A stretch of DNA of 64,000 bases from contig NZ_CP030051.1 of assembly GCF_004114975.1 (NCBI RefSeq), forward strand, positions 2,852,001 through 2,916,000, in the 5' to 3' direction. The position numbers and the translations under genes are program-made. The notes under the pieces are model-generated. The model worked only from the letters and a program-made list of their open reading frames with translations. It had not been told where the DNA came from and ran no database searches. This DNA comes from Bradyrhizobium guangdongense. GTDB lineage: Bacteria > Pseudomonadota > Alphaproteobacteria > Rhizobiales > Xanthobacteraceae. Within the stretch, counting starts at the first letter, position 1; each line of letters starts with the position of its first letter. This document shows positions 53,034 to 61,952 of the stretch, piece after piece.

Positions 53034-54099
53034 TCGCAATGTCCCGTTTGGCCTCGGCAAGGTCGCCCGCCATCATCTCTTCGACGAGCTGCGCAAAGCT
53101 CCGCTTCGGTTTCCAGCCGAGCACCTTTTGCGCCTTGCTGGCGTCGCCGACGAGCAGATCGACCTCGGTCGGGCGGAAATAGGTCGGATCAATCCTCACC
53201 ACGATCTTGCCGCTCTTCGCATCGACGCCGGTCTCGTCCACGCCCTTGCCGCGCCATTCGATGCGGCGGCCGACCTGGGCAAAGGACAGTTCGACCAGCT
53301 CGCGGACCGAGCGCGTTTCGCCGGTGGCGAGCACGAAATCGTCGGGCTTGTCGGCCTGCAGGATCATGTGCATGCCCTCGACATAGTCCTTGGCATGGCC
53401 CCAGTCGCGCTTGGCCTCGAGATTGCCGAGATAGAGCGTCTGCTCCAGCCCAAGCTCGATCCGGGCCACACCGCGGGTGATCTTGCGGGTGACGAAGGTC
53501 TCGCCGCGGATCGGGCTCTCATGGTTGAACAGGATGCCGTTCGAGGCAAACATGCCGTAGGCTTCGCGGTAGTTCACCGTGATCCAGTAGCCATAGAGCT
53601 TGGCGACGCCATAAGGCGAGCGCGGATAGAACGGCGTGGTCTCCTTCTGCGGGATCTCCTGCACCAGGCCGTAGAGCTCGGAGGTCGAGGCCTGGTAGAA
53701 CCGCGTCTCCTTCTCCATGCCGAGGATGCGGATCGCCTCCAAAAGGCGCAGCACGCCGATGGCATCGGCGTTGGCGGTGTATTCCGGACTCTCGAAGCTG
53801 ACGGCGACGTGGCTCTGCGCGGCGAGATTGTAGATCTCGGTCGGGCGGATCTGCTGCACCAGGCGGATCAGGTTGGTCGAATCCGTCATGTCGCCGTAAT
53901 GCATCAGGAACGGCACGTTGCCGACATGCGGGTCCTGGTAGAGGTGATCGACGCGCGCGGTGTTGAACGAGGACGAGCGCCGCTTGATGCCGTGCACGAC
54001 ATAGCCGAGCGACAGCAAATGCTCGGCGAGATAAGCCCCGTCCTGCCCGGTCACACCGGTGATGAGAGCGACGCGCTGTTTGGAGTCTTGAGCAGTCAT
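53014..54099 (-). CDS. gmd: GDP-mannose 4,6-dehydratase
   Basis: A 361-residue enzyme: [73 protein letters not shown], then [15 protein letters not shown] with the Tyr/Lys pair, and [16 protein letters not shown]. All are diagnostic of Gmd. It makes GDP-4-keto-6-deoxymannose for Fcl (GDP-fucose) and possibly for the aminotransferase at 17-18 kb (perosamine type). Confidence 0.96.
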   Translation of the reverse strand: MTAQDSKQRVALITGVTGQDGAYLAEHLLSLGYVVHGIKRRSSSFNTARVDHLYQDPHVGNVPFLMHYGDMTDSTNLIRLVQQIRPTEIYNLAAQSHVAVSFESPEYTANADAIGVLRLLEAIRILGMEKETRFYQASTSELYGLVQEIPQKETTPFYPRSPYGVAKLYGYWITVNYREAYGMFASNGILFNHESPIRGETFVTRKITRGVARIELGLEQTLYLGNLEAKRDWGHAKDYVEGMHMILQADKPDDFVLATGETRSVRELVELSFAQVGRRIEWRGKGVDETGVDAKSGKIVVRIDPTYFRPTEVDLLVGDASKAQKVLGWKPKRSFAQLVEEMMAGDLAEAKRDIANGKRTV

Positions 54100-54291
54100 A
54101 GCTGTTTCTGGATCACCGGCTTGGGATTGACGGGGTTGCGTATCCTACTTTTCCGAGCGTGTCTTGTTTTCCAGCGCGGTCCGACGTCCGCGTAAATGTA
54201 TTCGTCCATTCAATGGGTTAGTGGGCGTTTATGTGGAACTCTGGAGGGCGCGAGCTTGGTTGCGCAACGAATCTGCCGGTTCCTGCAGGTC

Positions 54292-54807
54292 TCAGGCGAG
54301 CTTGAGCGCCTCGCGCACGAAGGTCGCGAGATTGCCTTCCCGAAATAGCAGGCCACGGATGCCGGCAGCGCGCGCCGCCTTCAGGTCGCGCTCCTGATCG
54401 CCGATCAGGAAGCTCCTGTCGGTCGCGACGGGAAAGCGCTTCATGAGGTCAGTGATCATGCCGGGCCCCGGCTTTCGCCGGTCGCTGTCGCGTCGATAGC
54501 TCTCGACGACGGCCTCGGGGTGATCGGGGCAATATTCGAACGCGTCGATATGGGCGCCGGCGGCGGCGAGCTCGTCGGCCATCCAGCGATGGAGGGCATG
54601 TACGTCGCTCTCCCCGTAGAATCCGCGGGCCACGCCGGACTGGTTGGTGACTACGAAGGCGAAATAGCCGGCCTCATTTACGAGCCTGACCGCCTCGCGC
54701 GCGCCGTCGATCCATTTGAACTTGCTGACCTCGAAGAGGTAGCCGGCGTCGTGATTGAGAACGCCGTCGCGGTCGAAGAAGACGGCCGGCCGGGTCGATG
54801 TCGTCAT
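54292..54807 (-). CDS. GmhB-like HAD phosphatase with altered zinc loop
   Basis: A 171-residue HAD-IIIA phosphatase from the ATG at 54807. AVFFDRDGVLNHDAGYL has the DxD nucleophile, FVVTNQSGVARGFYGE the second motif, and RKPGPGMITDLMKRFP the third. GmhB (heptose bisphosphate 7-phosphatase) holds zinc with a CxH...CxC loop; here the first pair is seen as CPDH, but the second pair reads SDR instead of CDC, so the zinc site looks lost. It is probably a heptose-phosphate or similar sugar phosphatase. Confidence 0.8.
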   Translation of the reverse strand: MTTSTRPAVFFDRDGVLNHDAGYLFEVSKFKWIDGAREAVRLVNEAGYFAFVVTNQSGVARGFYGESDVHALHRWMADELAAAGAHIDAFEYCPDHPEAVVESYRRDSDRRKPGPGMITDLMKRFPVATDRSFLIGDQERDLKAARAAGIRGLLFREGNLATFVREALKLA

Positions 54808-54884
54808 GGGGTGCCGCAACAAATGTTTGCGGCCATTGTTCACCGTCCCGCCGGCGGCTTGTCAAGATATCGGCGGCGTCGCAC

Positions 54885-55970
54885 CTACGTCGGTTCCGTC
54901 AGCATCATGGTGACAACCAGTCTGCGGCCGCTCCGTACCATGCCGCCGCGGTGGATTCCGAATGGGTCGAACAGGACCGCGTCGCCCTGGTCGCTGGTCA
55001 CGCGCCATTCGTTGTCGAGTATGGCGTCGGCATATTCGCTGCCGGCGGGCAGATCGACCCCGAACGCGGCTTTGCGCTGCAGGAATTTTGGAAGCGCGTT
55101 GAAGAGCCGGCGGTTCTGCGGCTTGGTCGACGACAGGCTGGCATAGTCGTTGGCGCGGCGGATGAGCCCGTCCCAGAAGTTGCGGCTCGCGCGATGGGTT
55201 CCGCGGACATAGGTGAACGGACCATTCTCGGGGCCGACCTCGCTCACATAGATGATGAACTTGAGGAGGTTGTAGGTCGCATCGACGTGACAATAGTCGC
55301 AGGGCGAGTCCACGACACCAACGTCTCGAAAATGATTGGCCCAGAAGGCGTCGCTCGGGTCGTTGATCTGAGGTACCACATGGGCAATCGCCACCGGACG
55401 ATCGAGATAGGCGCTCGCCGCGTCGATGACGCCAAGCTCGGACCCCAGTTGATTGAAATAAGCGTAGAGCTCGGGAAAGGCGTCCTTGTCCAGCCACAGC
55501 CGCGTCTCGTCGAAATGGCGTTGGTCTGGCGTCTTTTGTGCAAGTCTCGCTTCAAGCGTCCGGTAGTGCGGGGCGAGCAGGTCTCTGATACGGCCGAGCT
55601 GTTCTGGCGAGAGGTGAAAACCCGCTATGCCGTCGCGTTTCAGCGTCTTCAGCACGTTGGCACCGGCCGTCGTCCTCGGCTCCGTGGCGCGTCGCGTCAG
55701 CCGCCGCAGCTTCTGTGTCGCCACCAGCCGCAGATACGTCGGGGAGCGCCGGACCAGCTCGGCCACCTTGTGCGATTTGTCGCTGGGGCGCGGCAGATGC
55801 TCGTAGTCGGCCATCAGACGGGCCGTGATCATGGCAAAGCCCGATGCGAATTTTGCCAGTGCCGCGGCGCGTTCGCCGAGGCTTGGCTTCGGGAAAGCCG
55901 TGCCATACGCAGGGTGATTCGGATAATCGATGACTGGCAAATGATTGTACGAATATGGGTGCGATGTCAT
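54885..55970 (-). CDS. PhyH-like Fe(II)/2-oxoglutarate dioxygenase (paralog B)
   Basis: A 361-residue protein from the ATG at 55970. The triad fits H228-x-D230 in DYCHVDATYNLLK and H340 in GIHRGGMVRSGRR, with an Arg for 2-oxoglutarate nearby. It shares the layout of the 37819-38973 protein: the N-terminal PxIDYxxHPAYG start, AASAYLxRP, QINDxxxAFW, GPFTYVRGTHRAS and the HRGGMV end. Function unknown; a hydroxylase acting on glycan or lipid is a guess. Confidence 0.75.
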   Translation of the reverse strand: MTSHPYSYNHLPVIDYPNHPAYGTAFPKPSLGERAAALAKFASGFAMITARLMADYEHLPRPSDKSHKVAELVRRSPTYLRLVATQKLRRLTRRATEPRTTAGANVLKTLKRDGIAGFHLSPEQLGRIRDLLAPHYRTLEARLAQKTPDQRHFDETRLWLDKDAFPELYAYFNQLGSELGVIDAASAYLDRPVAIAHVVPQINDPSDAFWANHFRDVGVVDSPCDYCHVDATYNLLKFIIYVSEVGPENGPFTYVRGTHRASRNFWDGLIRRANDYASLSSTKPQNRRLFNALPKFLQRKAAFGVDLPAGSEYADAILDNEWRVTSDQGDAVLFDPFGIHRGGMVRSGRRLVVTMMLTEPT

Positions 55971-56072
55971 GGCGCCGCCTTTCCGATGCACCACTGGCTA
56001 GGATGGCAGGCGCCGTTCGTCATTGACGTCGATCAATGACGACCCTCGCGATCGGCAGGGTAGCCGGAACGA

Positions 56073-57305
56073 TCAAGCGGTCGACCGCTCGTCCGCAATC
56101 ACCTTGCCATCGTTCGGCAATATGCCTGGGCTGACCAACTCGACGGCGCCGCCGAGCTTGGTGACGGCGCGCAAACTGGCCGCGATCTCTTCGCGGAGCG
56201 CGTCGCCCGGGGCGGTCGTCTCGGCTTTCAGCGTCATCGCATCAGCCTCGCCCTGGCGCGTGACGACGAGGCGCAGTCGCCCGAGCGCGGGATGGCGCTT
56301 GCCGATCTCGGCGATCTGCTCGGGGCGGACGAACATGCCTTTGACCTTGGTGGTCTGGTCGGCGCGGCCCATCCAGCCCTTGATGCGCATGTTGGTGCGT
56401 CCGCATGGGCTCGTGCCGGGCAGGACGGCCGTGAGGTCGCCGAGCGCAAGCCGGATCCAGGGGTGGTGCGGATCGAGCGAGGTCACCACGATCTCGCCGA
56501 CATCGCCTGGCCTCACGGGATCGCCGGTGCCGGGCTTGACGATCTCCATGATCAGATCCTCATTCACGACCATGCCCTCACGCGCCTCGGACTCGAACGC
56601 GATCAGGCCGAGATCGGCAGTGCCGAAGGCTTGGTAGGCGTCGATGCCGCGCGCCTTGATCTCGGCCTGGAGCGAAGGCGGGAAGGCGGCCCCCGACACT
56701 AGCGCGCGCTTGATCGAGGAGACATCCCGTTTGGCGGTCGCCGCGGCATCGAGCAATATCTTCAGGAAGTCCGGTGTGCCGCTGTAGCCGACCGGGCGGT
56801 AGGCCTCGATCAACTCGAATTGCTGCTCGGTATTGCCGGGGCCAGCCGGGATCACGGCGCAGCCGAGCGCGCGCGCCGAGGCGTCGAAAATGAAGCCGCC
56901 GGGGGTCAGGTGGTAGCTGAAGGTATTGAGCACGATGTCATCTGGGCGAAAGCCGGCCGCGAACAGCGCACGCGCGCCCCGCCAGGGATCGTCCTGGCGT
57001 CCCTCCGGCTCGAAGATCGGCCCCGGCGAGGTGAACAGGCGGGCGAACGAGCCCGGGGATGCAGCCACGAAGCCGCCGAAGGGCTGGGAGGCCTTGTGCA
57101 GGGCCGGCAGTTCCGACTTGCGCAGCACCGGCAGACCCGCCAGCGTCGCTCTGGAGGTCACCGAGGCGGGATCGACGCCCTTCAGTCGCTCGGCGTAGGC
57201 AGGGGCGGCCATGGCGCTGCGGAGCACGCTTGGCAGGCGGGCGAACAGTTCGGCCTCGCGCGCCGCCGGCTCACGCGTCTCGAGGGTGTCGTAATGGGCG
57301 GTCAT
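56073..57305 (-). CDS. PaaK-like phenylacetate-CoA ligase family protein
   Basis: A 410-residue protein, close to PaaK length. SFSRLFTSPG-type sequence (read here as FARLFTSPGPIFEPEG), NTFSYHLTPGGFIFDASARA, GYSGTPDFLKILLDAA and AFGTADLGLIAFESEAREGM resemble adenylate-forming aryl-CoA ligases, and GRADQTTKVKGMFVRPEQ is the hinge region of the C-terminal lid. It may activate an aromatic acid taken up by the Liv-type transporter encoded nearby; the link is by position and not proven. Confidence 0.85.
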   Translation of the reverse strand: MTAHYDTLETREPAAREAELFARLPSVLRSAMAAPAYAERLKGVDPASVTSRATLAGLPVLRKSELPALHKASQPFGGFVAASPGSFARLFTSPGPIFEPEGRQDDPWRGARALFAAGFRPDDIVLNTFSYHLTPGGFIFDASARALGCAVIPAGPGNTEQQFELIEAYRPVGYSGTPDFLKILLDAAATAKRDVSSIKRALVSGAAFPPSLQAEIKARGIDAYQAFGTADLGLIAFESEAREGMVVNEDLIMEIVKPGTGDPVRPGDVGEIVVTSLDPHHPWIRLALGDLTAVLPGTSPCGRTNMRIKGWMGRADQTTKVKGMFVRPEQIAEIGKRHPALGRLRLVVTRQGEADAMTLKAETTAPGDALREEIAASLRAVTKLGGAVELVSPGILPNDGKVIADERSTA

Positions 57306-57391
57306 GGCAGGTCTTTCCGGGTTGGCATCCGTTGCGCGCCGCCGCCCGCATGGGTATCAGACGGCCATTGCGGTGGCTTGGAGAGCGCGGA

Positions 57392-58543
57392 GTGACGGAC
57401 GAGCGGATCAGTGAGGCTGAAGGAGCGGGCGATGTGATCGCGCGCCTGAAGCGCCGCATGGTCGAGGATGCGCTGCCGATGTGGTCGGCGGTCGGCTGGG
57501 ATCACGCAGCCGGCGGTTTCATCGACAGGCTGCACCGCGACGGTACGGCGGATACGGCCGCACCGCGGCGCGTGTTCGTGCAGGCGCGCCAGATCTATTG
57601 CTACGCCAAGGCGGCCCAGATGGGCTGGTACCCGCAAGGCCGCGCCATCGCCCTCAAGGGGCTCGAGCACCTCCTGGCGAAAGCCAAGGCGCCCGACGGC
57701 AAGCCCGGCTATGTGCACCGGCTGACGCCGGAGGGGACGGTGCTGGATTCGCGGCGCGATGCCTACGACCACGCCTTCATCCTGTTCGCCCTGGCGACGG
57801 TCTATGCGCTCGACCAGGATGCGCAGATCCGGGCCGAGATCGATGCGCTGCTTGCTTTCCTCGACGGCCATCTGCGCTCGCCGCATGGCGGCGTGCATGA
57901 AAGCCTGCCGGTGTCGTTGCCGCGCCGGCAGAACCCGCAGATGCATCTGTTCGAGGCGATGATCGCGTGTTTCGAGGCGACCCACGATCTGTCGTTCCAG
58001 AACAGAGCCGGCGAGTTCTTCGCGCTGTTCCTCGCCAATCTCTATGACAAGCGGAAGTGCATCCTGACGGAGTACTTTGAGGAGGACTGGTCGAAAATCG
58101 AGCCGGTCAGTGTCGAGCCCGGCCACCAGGCTGAATGGGTATGGCTGCTGAAGGGTTTTGAGCGCATCACGGGCTGTCCCACCGGACCGCGGCGCGCGGA
58201 GCTGCTGGCGACCGCGCTGCGCTATCGCGACGCGGCGACCGGCTGCCTTGCCGACGAGGGCGACGATACCGGTCACATCCGCCGTAGCACGCGCCGGCTG
58301 TGGCCGCAGACCGAGATGGCGAAGGCCTGGGTGGCGCAGGCCGAGTCCGGTGAGGCAGGCGCGGCGGACGAAGCGCGCGCGGCGCTGGTGCGGCTCGAAC
58401 GGCATTATCTCAGCCATCCCGTGCGGGGCGGCTGGTACGACCAATTCGACAGCGACGGCAAATCGCTGGTCGACACCATTCCTGCGTCGTCGTTCTATCA
58501 TGTTCTCTGCGCGGTCACGGAAGCGGAGCAGGTGCTGGGTTGA
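57392..58543 (+). CDS. AGE-family sugar epimerase/isomerase
   Basis: A 383-residue (alpha/alpha)6-barrel protein of the N-acylglucosamine 2-epimerase/mannose isomerase family. GTG 57392 is preferred because GGAG lies eight bases upstream; ATG 57350 is the alternative. Family marks are GGFIDRLHRDG, AYDHAFILFALATVYALDQD, NPQMHLFEAMIACFEATHD, VEPGHQAEWVWLLKGFERIT and LWPQTEMAKAW. It converts mannose to fructose or epimerises GlcNAc-type sugars, so it may feed mannose to gmd or ManNAc to other steps. Confidence 0.88.
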   Translation: MTDERISEAEGAGDVIARLKRRMVEDALPMWSAVGWDHAAGGFIDRLHRDGTADTAAPRRVFVQARQIYCYAKAAQMGWYPQGRAIALKGLEHLLAKAKAPDGKPGYVHRLTPEGTVLDSRRDAYDHAFILFALATVYALDQDAQIRAEIDALLAFLDGHLRSPHGGVHESLPVSLPRRQNPQMHLFEAMIACFEATHDLSFQNRAGEFFALFLANLYDKRKCILTEYFEEDWSKIEPVSVEPGHQAEWVWLLKGFERITGCPTGPRRAELLATALRYRDAATGCLADEGDDTGHIRRSTRRLWPQTEMAKAWVAQAESGEAGAADEARAALVRLERHYLSHPVRGGWYDQFDSDGKSLVDTIPASSFYHVLCAVTEAEQVLG

Positions 58544-58547
58544 ATTT

Positions 58548-59387
58548 TCAAAGCCACCGTTTGCGCCGCTTGAAGCTCTTGAGGTTCTTGAAGCTCTTGC
58601 GCTGGTCGCCGGCGCCGCCGAGGTAGAATTCCTTGACGTCCTCGTTGTCGCGCAATTCGTCGGCGGTGCCGTCGAGCACGACCTTGCCCTGCTCCATGAT
58701 GTAGCCGTGGCTTGCCACAGAGAGCGCGGCGCGCGCGTTCTGCTCGACCAGAAGGATGGTGACACCGAGATCGCGGTTGATCTTCTGGATGATCGAGAAC
58801 ACCTCTTTCACCAGCAGCGGCGACAGGCCCATCGAGGGCTCGTCCATCAAGATCATCTTCGGGCGCGCCATCAGCGCGCGGCCGATTGCGAGCATCTGCT
58901 GCTCGCCGCCGGAGAGATAGCCGGCAAGGCCCGTGCGCTCCTTCAGGCGCGGGAAATAGTTGAACACCATGTCGAGATCGGCATCGACCTCGCGGTCCCT
59001 GCGGGTGAAGGCGCCGAGCTTGAGGTTCTCCAGCGAGGTCATGTCGGCGACGATGCGCCGGCCTTCCATGACCTGGAAGATGCCGCGACGGACGATCTTG
59101 TCGGGATCGATGCCGGCGATCGGTTCGCCCTCGAACAGGATCTCGCCGCGCGTGACCTCGCCATCCTCGGTCTTGAGCAATCCCGAGATCGCCTTCAGCG
59201 TCGTAGACTTGCCGGCGCCGTTGGCGCCCAGCAGCGCCACGATCGCGCCCTTGGGCACGTCGAGGCTGAGACCGCGCAGCACCAGGATGACGTCGTCATA
59301 GACGACCTCGATGTTGCGCACGGCGAGGAGGGGCGGCGCGGGGACGACGGTGGGGGATGGGCGAACGGCTTCTGCAGTTTCGGTCAT
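58548..59387 (-). CDS. livF: LivF-type ABC transporter ATP-binding protein
   Basis: A 279-residue ATPase. Walker A is GANGAGKSTTLKAI, the signature is LSGGEQQMLAIGRALMARP, and Walker B is MILMDEPSMGLSPLLVKEVF. The length and the EVVYDDVILVLRGLSLDVP start match LivF. It powers branched-chain amino acid or amide/aromatic-acid type uptake with livK, livM and livH upstream. The partner LivG is not seen in this window and may lie beyond the right edge. Confidence 0.93.
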   Translation of the reverse strand: MTETAEAVRPSPTVVPAPPLLAVRNIEVVYDDVILVLRGLSLDVPKGAIVALLGANGAGKSTTLKAISGLLKTEDGEVTRGEILFEGEPIAGIDPDKIVRRGIFQVMEGRRIVADMTSLENLKLGAFTRRDREVDADLDMVFNYFPRLKERTGLAGYLSGGEQQMLAIGRALMARPKMILMDEPSMGLSPLLVKEVFSIIQKINRDLGVTILLVEQNARAALSVASHGYIMEQGKVVLDGTADELRDNEDVKEFYLGGAGDQRKSFKNLKSFKRRKRWL

Positions 59388-59407
59388 GCTTCGTTACTCC
59401 GCTGTCG

Positions 59408-59520
59408 TCGCCCGGCTTGACCGGGCGACCCAGTATTCCAGAGACGCCGGAGATTCATCGAGGAGCCGTGGCGTACTGGATCCCCCGCTCCAGTGCGCAC
59501 TGCGCACAAGGCGGGGGATG
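59408..59520. repeat. Dispersed palindromic repeats between livK and livF
   Basis: Two hairpins. TCGCCCGG (59408-59415) pairs with CCGGGCGA (59421-59428) over a five-base loop, and ATCCCCCGC (59480-59488) pairs with GCGGGGGAT (59511-59519), with a smaller AGTGCGCACT palindrome in the second loop. This layout is seen scattered in Bradyrhizobium genomes. It may form a transcript processing or attenuation structure between livK and livF. Confidence 0.7.
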
Positions 59521-59548
59521 ACAGTTGCGTGCGTGATTAGAGCCGGCC

Positions 59549-60832
59549 TCACCAGCCCAGCAGCTCCGGCTTGCGCGGCAGCTCGACGGTCTTGACCTTC
59601 TCGAGCTTGATCGTGCCCTTGGCCATGAGGTCGTTGACATCGCCGTCGGTCGGGCCCGAGATCTTAGTGCGGTAGAGGTCGACCTTCAGCGTGCCGCGAT
59701 GATCCTTGTCGGTCCAGGTCGAGGGATTGCAGACGCCTTCCATTCCGGCCGGCACCCAATCCTTTTTCTGGTAGAAGCCCTTGGCGACGTTCTCACCGGT
59801 GGCGCCGCCGTTCTTGGCAGCCCAGTCGATCGCCTCCTTCATGTAGAGGGCCGAGCAGACCGCGGCGACGTAATGCACGGGGCGATAGACCTTGCCGGTG
59901 GGATCGGACATCTTGGAGATCTCCATCACCGTCTTCATGCCCGGCGCGTCGCCGCCCCAGCTCACTGCCGTGCGCAGCGGGAAGATCACGCCGTTGGCGG
60001 CATCTCCGGCTGTCTTGGCGGCGTTCTCGTCCATGCCCCAGACGTTGCCGAGGAACTGGATCTCGACGCCGGCGGTCTTGCAGGCCTTCATCACCGAGAT
60101 GTTGGAGGCCGCGGTGTTGCCGAGATAGGCGTAGTTGGCGCCCGAGGATTTCAGGCTCAGGCACTGCGCGCTGTAGTCGCCCGGCGCGAGCGCGAACACC
60201 AGCGGCGGCAGCACCTCGAAGCCGAGCTCCTGAGCCATGGCTTCACCCGCGGCCTTTGGCGCGTTCGGATACGGGTGGTTGGCCCCCATATGGACGAACT
60301 TGGGCTTGCCGGGCTTGCCTTTGGTCTTCCAATCCTCGGCCGCCCACATCAGCATCGCCCGCAGCGAATCCGAATAGCTTGGCCCGTAGAAGAAATTGTA
60401 AGGCGCGGGTTTGGCCTTGCCGCTCGTGCCTTCGGGATCGGTCAGGGCTGCGGCGTAGGAGCCGGACATATCGGGAATCTTGTCCTGTGCGAGGAAACCG
60501 GTCAGCGCTTCGGTATCTGCGGTGCCCCAGCCCATGATGGCCGCGACCTTGCTGTCGGGAGCAGACCATTTCTTGTAGAGCGCGATCGCCTTCGGCACCT
60601 GATAGCCGTAGTCGTTGGTGTCGACATTGAGCTGCTTGCCGCCGACGCCGCCGTTCTTGTTGACCCAGGCGAAGGTGTCGGCGACGGCCTGGCCGTACGG
60701 CGTGCCGACATCGGAAGTGCCGCCGGAATAATCGGCGAGATGGCCGATCGCGATCTGCGCCTGCGCGCTGGCCGAGAACGCGGCGACGGCGATCGCAAGC
60801 GATGCGGTGCTCAAAAGGGACGTCATCTTCAT
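59549..60832 (-). CDS. livK: LivK-type periplasmic substrate-binding protein
   Basis: A 427-residue exported protein with signal MKMTSLLSTASLAIAVAAFS, cleavage near ASAQAQ, then IAIGHLADYSGGTSDVGTPY, the usual Peripla_BP_6 opening. GANYAYLGNTAASNISVMKA and VHYVAAVCSALYMKEAIDWA continue the fold. It binds the transported ligand in the periplasm. At 427 residues it is longer than amino-acid LivJ/LivK proteins, like relatives that take aromatic acids. Ligand unknown. Confidence 0.9.
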   Translation of the reverse strand: MKMTSLLSTASLAIAVAAFSASAQAQIAIGHLADYSGGTSDVGTPYGQAVADTFAWVNKNGGVGGKQLNVDTNDYGYQVPKAIALYKKWSAPDSKVAAIMGWGTADTEALTGFLAQDKIPDMSGSYAAALTDPEGTSGKAKPAPYNFFYGPSYSDSLRAMLMWAAEDWKTKGKPGKPKFVHMGANHPYPNAPKAAGEAMAQELGFEVLPPLVFALAPGDYSAQCLSLKSSGANYAYLGNTAASNISVMKACKTAGVEIQFLGNVWGMDENAAKTAGDAANGVIFPLRTAVSWGGDAPGMKTVMEISKMSDPTGKVYRPVHYVAAVCSALYMKEAIDWAAKNGGATGENVAKGFYQKKDWVPAGMEGVCNPSTWTDKDHRGTLKVDLYRTKISGPTDGDVNDLMAKGTIKLEKVKTVELPRKPELLGW

Positions 60833-60875
60833 GGGTCGGTTCCTCCGGTTTATTGTTTAAGTGAGATTGCCGCGC

Positions 60876-61949
60876 TCAGTGCGAGAACGGGTAGAGTTTC
60901 CAGTATGCCTTGATCTGCCGCCAGCGATGCGCCAGCCCGTCGGGCTCGAACATCAGGAAGACGATGATGATCACCCCGATCGCGATCTCGCGTAGGAAGG
61001 TGATGTTGTTGTTGAGCGACAGCGCCTTGTCGATTGCGCCGCCCTTCAGATACAGGCTGAGCAATTCCATCGATTCCGGCATCAGAACGACGAAGGCGGT
61101 CCCCATCAGCGTACCCATGATCGAGCCGGTGCCGCCGATGATGATCATCGCGAGGAACAGGATCGAGCGCTCGATACCAAAACCTTCCTGGGAGACCACG
61201 AGCTGGTAATGCGCATAGAGCGCGCCGGCGATGCCGGCGAAGAAGGCGGCGAGCCCGAACGACAGCGTGCGGTATTTGGTGAGATTGATGCCCATGATCT
61301 CCGCGGAAAGGTAATGGTCGCGGATCGCTACCAGCGCGCGGCCGTCGCGGGTGCGCATCAAATTCGTGACGAGGATGTAGCTCGCCAGCACATAAGCCAG
61401 CACGACGTAGAAATATTGCCGGTCGCCGCGCAGCGCGTAGCCGAAGATCGAAAACGGCTCGGCGCTCGCCGGGACCGAGCCGCCTGAGAACCATTCGGCG
61501 CGGGAGAAGAAGTCGAGCAGGATGTATTGCGCAGCCAGCGTCGCGATGACGAGATAGAGCCCCTTCAGCCGCGCCGCCGGAATGCCGAAGATCAGTCCGA
61601 CCAGCGCGGTGACGATCCCTGCGAGCGGAATCGCGAAGAACACCGGGATCGGCGCGTTGTTGGAGATGTAGGCCGAGGAGAAGGCGCCGAGCAGGAAGAA
61701 GGCGGCGTGCCCGATCGAGATCTGGCCGGTGAAGCCGACCAGGATGTTGAGTCCCAGCGCCGCGATCGAGAAGATGCCGATCTGGATCAGGATGCTGAGC
61801 CAGTAGCCGCTGAAGACCTGCGGCGCCAGGCACAGCAGCGCAACGCCCGCAATCGCGAAGTTGCGGCTGGTGGTGGTCGGGAAGATCGTGGTGTCCGCGG
61901 CGTAGGAGGTGCGGAAATCACCAGCGGGAATGAGGGCAGGGCCGGCCAT
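60876..61949 (-). CDS. livM: LivM-type ABC permease
   Basis: A 357-residue permease with about ten hydrophobic segments. SIAALGLNILVGFTGQISIG followed by HAAFFLLGAFSSAY is the LivM signature, and IRDHYLSAEIMGINLTKYRT with AFFAGIAGALYAHYQ is the cytosolic coupling loop. It forms the translocation path with LivH. Its start follows livH by three bases. Confidence 0.93.
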   Translation of the reverse strand: MAGPALIPAGDFRTSYAADTTIFPTTTSRNFAIAGVALLCLAPQVFSGYWLSILIQIGIFSIAALGLNILVGFTGQISIGHAAFFLLGAFSSAYISNNAPIPVFFAIPLAGIVTALVGLIFGIPAARLKGLYLVIATLAAQYILLDFFSRAEWFSGGSVPASAEPFSIFGYALRGDRQYFYVVLAYVLASYILVTNLMRTRDGRALVAIRDHYLSAEIMGINLTKYRTLSFGLAAFFAGIAGALYAHYQLVVSQEGFGIERSILFLAMIIIGGTGSIMGTLMGTAFVVLMPESMELLSLYLKGGAIDKALSLNNNITFLREIAIGVIIIVFLMFEPDGLAHRWRQIKAYWKLYPFSH

Positions 61950-61952
61950 GGT

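Noticed and set aside
52020..54195. Plus-strand open frames opposite fcl and gmd
   Set aside because: Shadow frames of two highly conserved enzymes.
57302..58765. Minus-strand open frame opposite the AGE epimerase
   Set aside because: No family features; the plus-strand frame matches the AGE family over its length.
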